DNA of 64,000 bases from Plasmodium relictum (Eukaryota; Apicomplexa; Aconoidasida; Haemosporida; Plasmodiidae). The stretch is from positions 1,116,001-1,180,000 of the forward strand of contig NC_041685.1 of assembly GCF_900005765.1 (NCBI RefSeq), read 5' to 3'. The notes beneath the pieces were generated by a model. That model did no database searches and was not told where the DNA came from. It was given only the letters and a program-made list of their open reading frames with translations. This document shows positions 42,891-53,246 of this stretch, piece after piece. Within the stretch, counting starts at the first letter, position 1. Every line of letters starts with the position of its first letter. The translations under genes were made by a program, and so were the position numbers.

Positions 42891-43328
42891 TTATAGTAAA
42901 TATTTTTTAGATAAAACATAATGTAAATGTTTATCTAATTTTTTATTTGTTAGTGGGATGAAATAATCAAAAATATGTAAAAAATTTTTATTTTTAACAA
43001 AACTAAAGCCATCTGCTATCAACATTTTAGGGATAAAAACATTTTTAATATATGAATAATATAATGGCAAATCTGTACATATCAATAAATCATAAGATTT
43101 TGTTACATTTGTTAAAATATTTAAGTCACATTTTTCTTTATGCTCAATATTTTCAAAGTAATTTTCTAATTTTATTTCATTAAATTTATTTCCTAATATT
43201 ATGATATTTCCATTATTTTTTTTTAGAAATCGTAAATATTTATATGCTCTTTTTATATATAGCATACTTACATATGGATCTATTACATAATTAGTATTTA
43301 TTTTACTCTTAATTAAGTTATAATGCAT
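42891..43328 (-). CDS. Probable mitochondrial small-subunit ribosomal protein uS2
   Basis: A single exon of 145 residues. The order of segments follows uS2: VIDPYVSMLYIKRAYKYL (the 'HIIDL..T...L..A...' helix near residue 15), GNIIILGNKFN (the 'GGKILFVGTK' strand), then DLLICTDLPLYYSYIKNVFIPKMLIADG (the 'PDLLIV.D......A..EA..LNIPVIAL.D' block), then a terminal segment IFDYFIPLTNKKLDKHLHYVLSKKYL, like 'D..IP.NNK...S...L...L...'. The protein lacks the long middle part of bacterial uS2 (about 240 residues), as reduced mitochondrial versions do. There is no obvious presequence; the frame starts close to the first helix. The assignment depends on segment order rather than a strong motif. Confidence 0.5.
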   Translation of the reverse strand: MHYNLIKSKINTNYVIDPYVSMLYIKRAYKYLRFLKKNNGNIIILGNKFNEIKLENYFENIEHKEKCDLNILTNVTKSYDLLICTDLPLYYSYIKNVFIPKMLIADGFSFVKNKNFLHIFDYFIPLTNKKLDKHLHYVLSKKYLL

Positions 43329-44063
43329 TTTTCTTCTTTTTTCTTTTTTTATTGTTTTTTTCTTTTTTTTTTTTTATTAAATATTATTCTCTTTCATTTC
43401 ATTTCCCTTTAAAATTAAATTTATCTCAAAAAAAAAAAAAAAATAAATAAAATAAAATAATTATAAAAAAAATTAATATAATAATAATAAATACATTTAT
43501 TAAAATGTATTCCTTTAAAAAAAACATTCTAAATTTTAATAAACAAAAAAAATGTTTCATGCATACATCAATTTATTTTGAAGTGCGCATTGAATAAAAA
43601 ATCTATGAAACTCGAAAATTCAGAGTAATATATTTCAACTTTTTTATTTTGAATTAAAATTAGAAAAAGAAAAAAAAAAAAGGGAAATAAGATTTATTTA
43701 CTTTAGGATAAAAAAAAAAAATGATAAAATAAATTTTATTAAAAAAAAAAAAAAAAATAGAAATCTATCTTTAATATGAAATTTTATTAAATAAAAAAAG
43801 TTCTTGTTGAAATTTACAATTGTTATATTTTCAAAATATATTTATATTTTTATATTTATTTATTATAAAATTATATTTTTTTTTATAATATACACGTACA
43901 TATGTATTTTTCTTCTACTAATTTTATTTAACTTATATGTAAGATATTTAAAAAAATTATTTTATAGTAAATAAAAAAAAAAAAAAGTAAACGTAGTTGA
44001 AAATATTTTACAATTTATTTGAAGATAATAAAAGGTGTATATTTAAAAATATAAATATATAAA
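43329..44063. other. Divergent promoter region (uS2-like / small TM protein)
   Basis: No gene is seen. A less AT-rich patch at about 43553-43625 contains an inverted pair GTTTCAT/ATGAAAC (43554-43560, 43605-43611) around AGTGCGCATTG. Poly(A) runs flank it. Confidence 0.5.
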
Positions 44064-44483
44064 ATGAATGGGTACAACTATTTTAAGAACTTTTGTAAAA
44101 ATGTATTCAGTAAAAATACATTAGTTAAAAAAAGGAGTGTAGTTAAAGTAGGAAAAGGTGTAGGATCTACAATGCTTTTAGTATCACCAATTTTATTTGA
44201 AGTAAAACATAAAGAAGAAGAAAATTCACCAAAAAGTGAATATATTTTTTTGGCAGGAAAAAGTATAGATTTTTTAACTCAAAAGATATTTGAAAATGAA
44301 TTTGGAACATCAATTTTATATTTAACATTTTTTGTTGCATATTTAGCTTTACTTGTTCATGATAATAAAATAAATCTAATGGTACAGAAATTAAAATTCA
44401 AATTTTCTAATAATATGTTTAATATTGGACATCCCAATTATAAGAAATATTTACCAAAAAATCCTCTTATAAAAAAAGACTAA
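44064..44483 (+). CDS. Small one-TM protein, unrecognised, possibly mitochondrial
   Basis: A single exon of 139 residues. The first 33 residues are strongly basic with no acidic residue (MNGYNYFKNFCKNVFSKNTLVKKRS), compatible with a mitochondrial targeting segment. A small-residue patch GKGVGSTMLLVSPILF follows, then one clear transmembrane helix at about residues 82-98 (TSILYLTFFVAYLALLV). The tail is basic and ends NPLIKKD. The shape, basic lead plus one TM, is that of many lineage-specific respiratory-complex subunits in apicomplexans, but that is a guess from architecture. No family is recognised. Confidence 0.65.
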   Translation: MNGYNYFKNFCKNVFSKNTLVKKRSVVKVGKGVGSTMLLVSPILFEVKHKEEENSPKSEYIFLAGKSIDFLTQKIFENEFGTSILYLTFFVAYLALLVHDNKINLMVQKLKFKFSNNMFNIGHPNYKKYLPKNPLIKKD

Positions 44484-45906
44484 ATTTTATTCTTTTAATA
44501 ATAATTTGAAAAAAATCTTTTGTGAATAATACTTATTTCATTTATAATATTTTTTCTTCTATTAAATTACATGAGTTTTTTTTTTTTTTTTTTTTTTTTT
44601 TGATGAAATACTCTATGTTATTTTATTTTAAAGTAATAACATTTTATATTTTTTATAATTATTTATTTTATTTTTTTTTTTAATAATTTTTTTTAAGTAG
44701 TGTTAATTTTATTTTATTTCTGTTGCATTTTCTTTCTTATGCCACATGTTATATCTCCTTTTTTATTATTATTATTATATTGTTTTTTAATCTTTTTCTT
44801 TATTAGAATTTTACACAATGAAAACATTTTGGAATATATATTTTATTTTAATTTTTTTAATTAAAAAGTTCTTAAATTATTTTTATTGAGAAGATATTAT
44901 AATTCTAAGTATTATTTTTACTTCTTAATTTAGAAAAGGGAAATATTATTTTTAGGTTTTAAAATATATTCTTATTCTAAAGGAGCAAAAATAACCTTTT
45001 AGTAAAAAAAAAAAAAAAAAAGATATAATTGGTTTAAAATTATTCAAAATATTTTTAAGTAGATAACATATAAATGATAACACCTTTTTAATTTGATTTC
45101 TCCTGTAAAATTTTTTTCTTTGCCTTTACTTTTCTCTTTATATATATATATATATATGTTTTATATCATTACTCCTATATGTTTTTATAACCTTAATAAT
45201 AATTTATTAAATAAGAGAGAACAAAAAATAAATAAATAATTATCTGTTCTACATCTTTATGTAAGGAAAAATTCATATAAAAAGGATATTTTTAAAGTAG
45301 TATTTTTTTTTTTTTTTAAACATTATGTATCTACTTATTTATTAATAGAAGTTTGAAAAAATATTTTTTTTAATAAAATTGGGAAATAAGAAATCATCTC
45401 TTTTCTTTGACAAAGAATATTTTGTTTATGCATGTAAATTTACAATAAAAAAAAATAGACAAATTTTCATTTAAAAAAAAACGATAACTGGAATAATGCA
45501 ATTACATAAAATAATATAAATGAAAAATAAAGATATATAATATATATCTTTTTATTGTATATAAATAAAAATTTTAATTTTATATATAATTATCTTTATG
45601 TATAATAAGACAAGAAACAAAAAAAAAAAAAAAAGTCAAAAAGTCAAAAGAAATAGGGGGATTTAATTAAAAATATATATTAAAAAAAGGAAAATGAGAA
45701 ATAATTTAAAATATACATTAAGAAAATCAAATAATATTAAATAGAAGTAAAAAAAAAAAAAAGAAAGTAAAAAGGAGTAATTTTCTTAAAAAAAATTAAA
45801 AAAAATTCCTTAATTTCAATATAAAGAAAAATAATATTTTCCATAAAAAAAAATACTAAATTTCTTAATTTTGTATTAAAATAAAAGTTTTTAAAGTAAT
45901 TATCAA
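44484..45906. other. Intergenic between two plus-strand genes
   Basis: No gene is seen. There is a poly(T) run at 44577-44600, a paired patch AAAGG...CCTTTT near 44980-45000, a TGCATG at about 45430, and a rare G5 run at 45656-45660. The final 100 bases before the ATG at 45907 are A-rich, like a 5' UTR. Confidence 0.5.
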
Positions 45907-46621
45907 ATGGATACAAAAAATTTTTTAAGAGTTTTTACAGTATCTGCATCTGTTTCCTACTTAATATCATCATTGATTCTGTTTCTTAGTCATAATTTAT
46001 ATACTACTTTTATATTAGGTATAAAAAATAAAATAAAGAATAAAATAAAAAATAAAAAGATAAATAAATAACTATATATAAATGTATTCATACTTAATTT
46101 TATTTTTAGGTTTTTATGGAATATTACTGTCTATTTTAATTCTATTATCTGAATATTATGAACAATATTCAAACTATTTTATAAAATTAATTCCTTCTTT
46201 AAGTATAAAAAAAAAAAAAATTATAAATATTAATGAGATTTATATTTTATAAATATATGTGTAAACTATATATATTTATAATTTCTTTGTTCAGAGAAAA
46301 ACAGTTTTAAAGGATATTTATTAATGATGTAAATAAAAGAAAAGAAAATGATCTTAATAAAAAAATGCAAATTTTAAAAGAATATAATAAAAAATTCATA
46401 ATTTTTCTTTTTTTTTTAGAATTGGTAGCTTATACTTAGGAAAAGAATCAAGAAGCATTTCCAATATTAGCGGATTACTTCTAATTTTTTGTGGTTTTTC
46501 TCATGTTATATATTATTACATTAACGATATTATTTATATGAATTATGAAGAAGGTGTCATTGCTTTTAAAAGGCCTATAAATTTAGATAATAATGATAAT
46601 TATGATGAGTTAGTTATATAA
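45907..46621 (+). CDS. COPI-associated/TVP15-like tetraspan Golgi protein, four exons
   Basis: Joined by hand: exons 45907-46018, 46110-46202, 46295-46328 and 46420-46621 (phases 1, 1, 2), giving 146 residues. The product reads as four short hydrophobic segments: VSYLISSLILFLSHNLY, GFYGILLSILILLSE, KGYLLMMIGSLYLGKES, and NISGLLLIFCGFSHVIYYYI, with a hydrophilic tail. This spacing, and the 'GxYLxxxGSLxLG' centre, resemble the COPI-associated / TVP15 family of Golgi membrane proteins. The exons are too short to stand out singly; the evidence is that all four joins are GT-AG, in phase, and give a coherent membrane protein. Confidence 0.6.
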
Positions 46622-47264
46622 ATATATATATATCAATATGTAAAGCAATATATTAATAAAAAAAGAAGTTCTTGAAAAAATATAAATTTTAATTATTACA
46701 AATTTTAAAAAAAAATAAAAATTATTTATAAAAATAGTAATTAAGATTTTTTTTTTCTTTTTCATTTTACTTAATTGTATTTTTATTATATTTTAAATTA
46801 TTCGAAATTTATTTAAAAATTTATTGAAATTATTTTTTTTTTCTTCTTAAAGTTGAACTTTTTTATTGGATTCTTATAATTGTGTAATAATGTTAAAATT
46901 ATTACATACATACATATATAATAATAAAATTATATATTCAAATTAAGAAAAAGAAATTTCTTTTTTTTTAATGTATTTTTAAATAAAAACTTTTGTAGTA
47001 ACTTTTTTTTTTTCAAATTATTTGTTTTAAAAAGAATTATATATAAAATACATTTATCTTTTAACGTTTCATTTAAAAAAAAAAAAAGGAAAAATGAAAG
47101 TATAGAAAATATTGTGTAATTTTGCTAAACATTTTTTTGTAAGAATTGTGTATATATATATATATATATAAACAAAAATAAGAGTAATTCATTAAAAGAA
47201 GATGAATTGCTGAGAATATTATTTTGTAATTTTTTATTTTATATTTATTTAAAAAAATTACGAA
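46622..47264. other. Intergenic between plus-strand genes
   Basis: T-rich then A-rich, with an (TA)n run at 47152-47170. No gene is supported. Confidence 0.5.
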
Positions 47265-47900
47265 ATGTTATCAAAGCTAGGGATAAATTCAAATAATTTA
47301 CTTAAAAAAATATGGAAAAACAAAAATATATGTACACTTTCTATTGTATTTTTATCAAAACACCCTTATAAACCAAAAACAAGAGAAGTTATTCATCCTC
47401 ATATGACTCCACCTGAATATTTGTCACCGTCCGATTGTTTTGATGCAAAAACAAGTGAGTTACAACAGTTCATACCAAAAAATTTTTACCGAACTAAATG
47501 GATTGAATCATTAAGAAGTGGAGAATATTTAGGAGAGGATTATCCATGGAATTTACTACCAAACTGGAAATACTGGAAAAAAAGAAAGTATAATGTAAAA
47601 TATCATGAAATTCCTTGGTTTATTTCAAAAGTTAAAGGGGTTTCTTATTATAAAAGACTAAATGTGTGGATGGTTCAATGGGTTGAAAATGGAATTCATA
47701 GAATTAGAAGATTTAGATGTGCTTTTGGAATTTTACAAGCAAAACTAGCTGCTGAACAGTTCAGAAAAAACTTAGAAGAGTCAGGTAGAGTAGATAACAG
47801 AAAAACAGAAAGGCAGCTAAGGATGGACTATATACAAAAGAAAGATGAAAGATTATTAAGAAAGAAGAAATATTCTAAGATATCTAAAGGCCAATTTTAA
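47265..47900 (+). CDS. Short AP2-domain protein with mitochondrial-type N-terminus
   Basis: A single exon of 211 residues. Residues about 124-180 form an AP2-like domain: KVKGVSYYKRLNVWMVQW, then GIHRIRRFRCAFGILQAKLAAEQFR, i.e. the three-strand sheet (GV.Y....W...W) and following amphipathic helix with the parasite-type 'A...A..FR'. The N-terminus is basic and free of acidic residues for about 36 residues (MLSKLGINSNNLLKKIWKNKN), like a mitochondrial presequence. Segments PPEYLSPSDC and YPWNLLPNWKYWKKRKYN precede the domain and are unusually well conserved in composition, Trp-rich and less AT-rich. Most ApiAP2 proteins are far longer nuclear factors. AP2 domains are also used as RNA-binding parts of apicomplexan mitoribosomes, so a mitochondrial role is a serious alternative to transcription. 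Confidence 0.75.
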   Translation: MLSKLGINSNNLLKKIWKNKNICTLSIVFLSKHPYKPKTREVIHPHMTPPEYLSPSDCFDAKTSELQQFIPKNFYRTKWIESLRSGEYLGEDYPWNLLPNWKYWKKRKYNVKYHEIPWFISKVKGVSYYKRLNVWMVQWVENGIHRIRRFRCAFGILQAKLAAEQFRKNLEESGRVDNRKTERQLRMDYIQKKDERLLRKKKYSKISKGQF

Positions 47901-48742
47901 TAAAAAATTAATAGAACATTATATATATATATATATATTTAAATTAAAATATCATTATTCATCCTTTATTTTTTGGTAATTGAAATATGAATTATATATT
48001 CTTTTTTGAAAAGTTAAATGTTTCTATATACTAAAAATGTTTTTAAGGTAAATTATATTTATCATTTTTTACATTATAATTTTTTATTTGTGATACCTCT
48101 ATATTCATAAAAAGAAATGCGTATATCTACATTACATTTGTATATTATAGTGTTTTTCTTTTTTTTTTACAACTTATTTATGATTTGTTTCATTTAACAA
48201 ATTAAAGTTCAAATGCTTGTTATTAAAAAAAAAAAAAATGATATTCTGAATAATATTATAGTAAAAGTGTTAATAATCAAAAACTTGTGCCTAATTATTA
48301 TTATTAAACTGCCTTCAGAATTCCATATTTTATTTATTTTTTTAGTTCAAAAAAGTACATAAAATTATTCTTATATGTATAAAGCTCAAATATGCAAGCT
48401 TATACATATTTGTATATGTATTTTTGCATTTTTAAAATTTGTAGAGCCTATTTTTTAAAAGGAATAATATTTTGTAATATTGTTGAACAAAATTATAAAC
48501 TATTTAATAAGATTATATTTAATAAAAATTTTTTGTAAATTATGTTTGCAATAATATAAAATGGAAACACTATATAATTGCACAATCCCATTAATGAAAA
48601 TAAGGAAAAAATTTTTTTTCATAATATATAAGTGTGTAATTGAAATAATAAATTATCCATTTTTTTTAAGTTACTACTATATATATATATATTTTTTAAT
48701 TATATTTTTTAATTATATTTTTCAATTAAATTTTTTTTCTTT
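47901..48742. other. Convergent intergenic region
   Basis: No gene is supported. An 8-bp inverted pair ATTCTGAA/TTCAGAAT (48243-48250, 48314-48321) encloses a second pair TTAATAAT/ATTATTAA, a weak structured-RNA candidate. A run (TA)n lies at 47921-47938. Confidence 0.45.
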
Positions 48743-49771
48743 TTATAATTTTTGAAAAAACATTTTTTTTATTTCTGGTGTACAATACTCTATAGCTAGC
48801 TTTAAACGAACATCCAAAGTATTATCACAATTAATTTTTCTATTCGGAGTTGTTAAAATAACGCCTCCAAGACAAGAATTTCCTTCATTATCTTTTGAAG
48901 GAGGCGGTGGCAAATAGTTTCCAGATTTGTCAATTTCTATTTTAATGGTTTTAACAACATTAAATTGTTTTTTTAATTGATCAGTGTATTTTTGAACGGC
49001 TTCATTTAAGCAACTTTCAACAATCGATTTATCGATATCTCTGCAACGAACAATAACATGTGGTTCTTGCATATAAAACAATGATTGAACTATTAAGTCA
49101 ACTATTAAATTTTTATATTTATCTTTGTCTTTATGCAATTCACTTAATTTTTCACTACTAATTTTATATATTTCTTTAAAAACTTGATCTTTTGCACACA
49201 TTTTTTTTAGTCTTGCTTTATTAATAGCTGATGAACGAGATATAGACCTTTTTATTTCCATTTGCTTTGCTTTCTTTTGGAATTCTACTCTTATTTTTTC
49301 TTTCATTTTTTGTACAATTCTTAGTTTTTCAATATTAAAATCTTCTAACGCTTTTGCTTCAATTTCATGAGCTTTATCTTTAGCTTCATTTAAAATGAAA
49401 TTCACCATTTGCTGTATTTGCTTCTGTGCTTCTGCATCGTCCTATGTAAAATAAAATAAAATAAAAATGTACTCTAAAAATATGAAAATGTTTAAAATGC
49501 AATTATATTTATTTCGATGATTTATACATATTTTTATGCAGTATAAAAAATATAAATTGAATATTTTTTTTTTAAATAATCAATAAATTAAATTTATATA
49601 ATCAATAATACTTTTCATAATATTACACACATACATATATATATATATACACCAGATTTAACATATAAAAAAGCTTAAATCACATATAAAAAAAAAATTA
49701 CATAAATATATATAATAATAAGTTAAAATAAAATTTTGAATTTTAACAAGTTTTTATCTTACCAAAGCCAT
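48743..49771 (-). CDS. V-type proton ATPase subunit E, two exons
   Basis: Joined model: exon 1 49771-49763 (only MAL), exon 2 49441-48743 (phase 0), giving 235 residues. The spliced start MALDDAEAQKQIQQMVNFI matches the classic V-ATPase E opening (MALsDaDVQKQIkhMmaFI). The long N-terminal helix (to about residue 115) forms the peripheral stalk with subunit G, and the C-terminal globular part carries HVIVRCRD, LGGVILTTPNRKI and NTLDVRLKLAIEYCTPEIKKMFF, all family hallmarks. It holds the V1 sector to the membrane sector on acidic compartments. Length matches the family (about 226-235). The 9-base first exon is firmly placed because without it the protein lacks a sensible start. Confidence 0.93.
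49442..49762 (-). other. Intron of V-ATPase subunit E
   Basis: 321 nt, donor TTG|GTAAGA, acceptor ACATAG|GAC; separates a 9-base coding exon from the rest. Confidence 0.8.
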
Positions 49772-51786
49772 TTTTTTTATCAAAAATTCATTCCAATGAT
49801 AAAAATAGTAAAATTATAGTAAAATTTCTTATAAAAGAAGAATAATAATATCAATATTTTTAAAAAAAAAACTTATTTAACGCAAAAAAAAAAAGAAAAT
49901 AATTTTATAAAAATTTATTTATTATTATTACAAAATTATAATTTTTTTTTTTTAAGACAATTCTAATTTTTTTTTTCTTTCTAAAATAAAAAATTAGCTC
50001 TCATGTATGTAGAGGCAAAAAATTAAAAAAGAAAAATATATCACAAAATTTTTGTTTATAATTTTAATAAATTTTTATTATAATTGAGAATATATAAAAA
50101 AATGTATTACACTTTTTTTTAATTTATAAAAAGCATAGTATAAAAAAAAAAAAATATATATATATATATTTATTTATTTACTCATATATTTTATCATTCA
50201 TTAAAAAATTAAAAATATAAAAGAACTAGTTCATCATTATTTATTTTTTATTTGTATAAAAACTTTTTTTTTTTTTTTAATTTTTCTTTTTATAATATTT
50301 AATTTCAAAACTAGTACAAAAATTAAAATTTAAAAAAAAAAAATTAATCATAAACTTTACACAAAAATAATAATCTAAAGAATAAATAATTTATTTAATC
50401 CTTTATTTTAATATTTTTACTTTTTTTATTATATATATATATATATATATATGCTTAAGTATTTTTTTTATATTTTTCAAAAGTCTTACTTTTTTTAGAT
50501 TCAATTATATTATAAAAAAGAAAATAAGAGAATTATACCGAAAAATTAAATATGAAACGTTAATAGGAGGTGTACCTAGTTATTTTCTAAAAAATTTTAT
50601 TTTCCCATTTGTAAATATCAATAAAATACAGAATGCTAAAAAAATAACATAATTAAGCTTTTTTTATTTTGGGCTAAAATTATTTTAGCTTTCTATACAG
50701 TCTTTTTTTTCTTTGAAATTTTTTTTTGTATGCCAGTTATTTATATAGTAAGTAAAAATTAATAAAAAAAAATAGAGTAAGGAAAATTCAGTAAATATAT
50801 AGATATTACTTTTAAATAGTATATAAAAAGAAAATTTCGAATGAACAATAGTTATTATAAAATAAAATTATGTATTAATAAAAAGAAAAAATAAGAAGTT
50901 TTGAGAATTTATATAATTACAGTAATAAATTTAAATAATATAGCATAGACAAAGTAAAATTTTATTCACTGAGTGATATTAAGAAAAAATTAATTTCTAT
51001 AATTAACTATTTAAAATAAAAAATAGAAATATAAATATCTGAGTATTTATATATAATGCGTTTTAAAAATACTCTTACATCCATTTTAAGTAATTTAGAA
51101 AATTTCCTTTTAGAATAAAACAATTTTTATCAAAATTATAATTTAATTTAAAATTTCTTTTTTTTTTTTAATAAAGAATAAGAAAACATAACTATGTTAT
51201 TTAATAGAAATATATATCCTCTGATTTTTTTTTTCTTTTCTTTTGAAACTTTTCATTATTAAACCATTTACATTATAAAAAACAAAAAATATAAAAATGT
51301 TCCAATACTGAATATTATTTAGCATTTAATTTCTTTTTAATATTATTATAAAAAATTATTTATGAGATATTGAATGATGAAGATATATTTTTGTAGAAAA
51401 TAGTAATTTTATTAACAAAAAAAAACATATATATGTACAATGGGTTTGTACAATTATAATTACTTTTTTTTATAAATCATTACTTATATTAAAAATATTG
51501 AATATTATATTTTTACTTATAAATAGAATAAAATAATTTAATGGAAAATAATAGAGCGTATATAGTTGTGTACTCGAGTAAAGAATTTAGATTTCTTAAT
51601 ATGTTTTCTTTTTATAAATGTAATATTTATTTATTTCATTTTTTTTTTTAAATAATTTTTCAATTATAAAAATATTTCTATTTTTTTTTTTAATTCTAAG
51701 TTATAATAACAAAGTTTACTTTTTTTAGATAAAATTAAAAATTTTTCATTTTAATTTTTAAAATTAAATTTTTTTTTTTTTTTTTT

Positions 51787-51908
51787 GTCTATATTTAGTG
51801 TAAATGAAATTATTTTTTTATAGAATTAATCTAAATTTTTTTTTTTGGTCTAAACTTCATGTAAATGAAATTAATTTTTTATAGAGTTAATCTAAATTTT
51901 TTTTTTTT
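51787..51908. repeat. Two tandem imperfect 61-bp repeats
   Basis: Units at 51787-51847 and 51848-51908 share gtctA, then GTAAATGAAATTA, TTTTTATAGA, TTAATCTAAATTTTTT with few differences and end in poly(T). Confidence 0.8.
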
Positions 51909-51922
51909 TTTTCTTTTTTCTT

Positions 51923-51986
<64 letters not shown>

Positions 51987-52038
51987 TTTCCTTTTCTTTT
52001 TCTTTCTCTTTATCTTCTTTTTTTTTCTTTTTTTTTTT
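51895..52038. repeat. Polypyrimidine tract with TTTTTC units
   Basis: Nearly 145 bases of T with C on the plus strand, including a T-only block near 51937-51965 and repeated (T5C) units at 51961-51995; only rare A interruptions toward the end. Confidence 0.9.
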
Positions 52039-52275
52039 AATTTTGTCAAAAATAAATTTTGTGTAGACGTGAACAATTATTTAAATACATAATATCTTTG
52101 TATTTTTAAAAAGAATTTTTACTGATCAATATATCCTTAAAAAAAAAGTTGTTAATTAAGAAAAGAAAGGAAAAATCACTGAAATAAAATGTAATTTTTT
52201 TCTTTTTTATTTAAAATTTTAAGTAACTAATCGACATAGTATATTTTAGAAAATTCTAAAAATGTGTAAATAAAT

Positions 52276-53246
52276 ATGAACAGAATATGTACAACTTTAG
52301 TTGTTGTAAATATTTTAGAGTTTTTTCCATGGATAGATGATTTGCTTAAATTAATGTATTTGGTAAAATAATATTTTTTATAAAATATAAATATAAAATA
52401 AATATTTCATTTATATAATGATTTAAATAAATGTTCTTTTTTTATTTATTATATTGTTGTTATTTTTATTTTTTGTATATTTTAAAATAATAAAAAAAAA
52501 AAAAAATGAAAAAATAAAAGAGTGACAATAATAATTGTAAAATATATACATTTTTTTTTTATAGAATAGATTATGGAGAGATACTATTTTAGATGTTATA
52601 AAAAATACGAACTTTTTGATTGTAAAAAATTTAATGCGTTTAAAAAATAAAAAGTCTATTTTATTAATATTAAAATATATGAACAGTTCTCATAAAACTT
52701 ATAGAAGTATATCTGACTATTTTAACTGTCCAAGTTGTGAGAATTTTAAAATATCCTCATTTCCAAATACATTGTAAGAAAAATTACAAATTTAAAAAAA
52801 AAAGAAAAAAAGAAAAAAAGAAACACATAAAAATATTAAAATATTTCATATATTATTACAATAAAAATAAATCAATTATATAATTAAAATGCATATATAA
52901 ATTTTAATATATTATCTTTTTTAATAAACTATTATGCTTTATTTTAAATATATATTATTTTTTTTTTATTAGAGGATTAATTATTATTTCATGTAATTTA
53001 AATCCACCATTTTTTAACTACATAAATCATATATTTCCTAATTTAATTTATTTTAAATTAATAATTAGATCTCCCATATGTATACCTTTATTAAAAAATT
53101 TTTGTTTTAATTCTAAAAATTTGAGGTATATTGCTATTTGCTTTGTAAACGATGAATTATGTGAAGAATATAAAGTTAAGTTAAAAAAAAGTATAAACAA
53201 TTTTCTTTTTCATTGGCACATTAATATAAAATTAATAACAGAATAA
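52276..53246 (+). CDS. F-box/leucine-rich-like small protein, three exons
   Basis: Joined by hand: exons 52276-52362, 52565-52773 and 52973-53246 (phases 0, 2), giving 189 residues. The start MNRICTTLVVVNILEFFPWIDDLLKLMYLNRLWRDTILD resembles an F-box: two helices ending 'W...I', with 'L..VL.FL...DLL.L..VNR.WR..I' spacing. After it come strand-like, Leu/Ile-rich segments (LGLIIISCNLNPPF, NLIYFKLIIRSP, NLRYIAICFVND) reminiscent of leucine-rich repeats. If correct it would be a substrate adaptor of an SCF ubiquitin ligase; SGT1, an SCF/SKP1 partner, is encoded 36 kb away. Codon and phase evidence for the gene is good; the F-box reading is tentative. Confidence 0.5.

Larger units (their letters stand above)
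49772..52275. other. Divergent intergenic region (2.5 kb) with a duplicated segment and polypyrimidine tract
   Basis: No protein gene. It holds an (TA)n run at about 50433-50452, a short patch TAGGAGGTGTACCTA at 50564-50578, a 7-bp hairpin GCTAAAAttaTTTTAGC at 50673-50689, a direct repeat of about 61 bp at 51787/51848, and a pyrimidine tract at about 51895-52038. Confidence 0.5.

Noticed and set aside
45430-45436. Single TGCATG words (here and near 63594) as AP2 sites
   Set aside because: Single 6-base words in long gaps are expected by chance and are not near an ATG in a telling way.
51865-52092. Phe-rich or Lys-rich reading frames over the polypyrimidine tract
   Set aside because: They are forced by T/C or A/G-only sequence; no coding character, start context or conserved residues.
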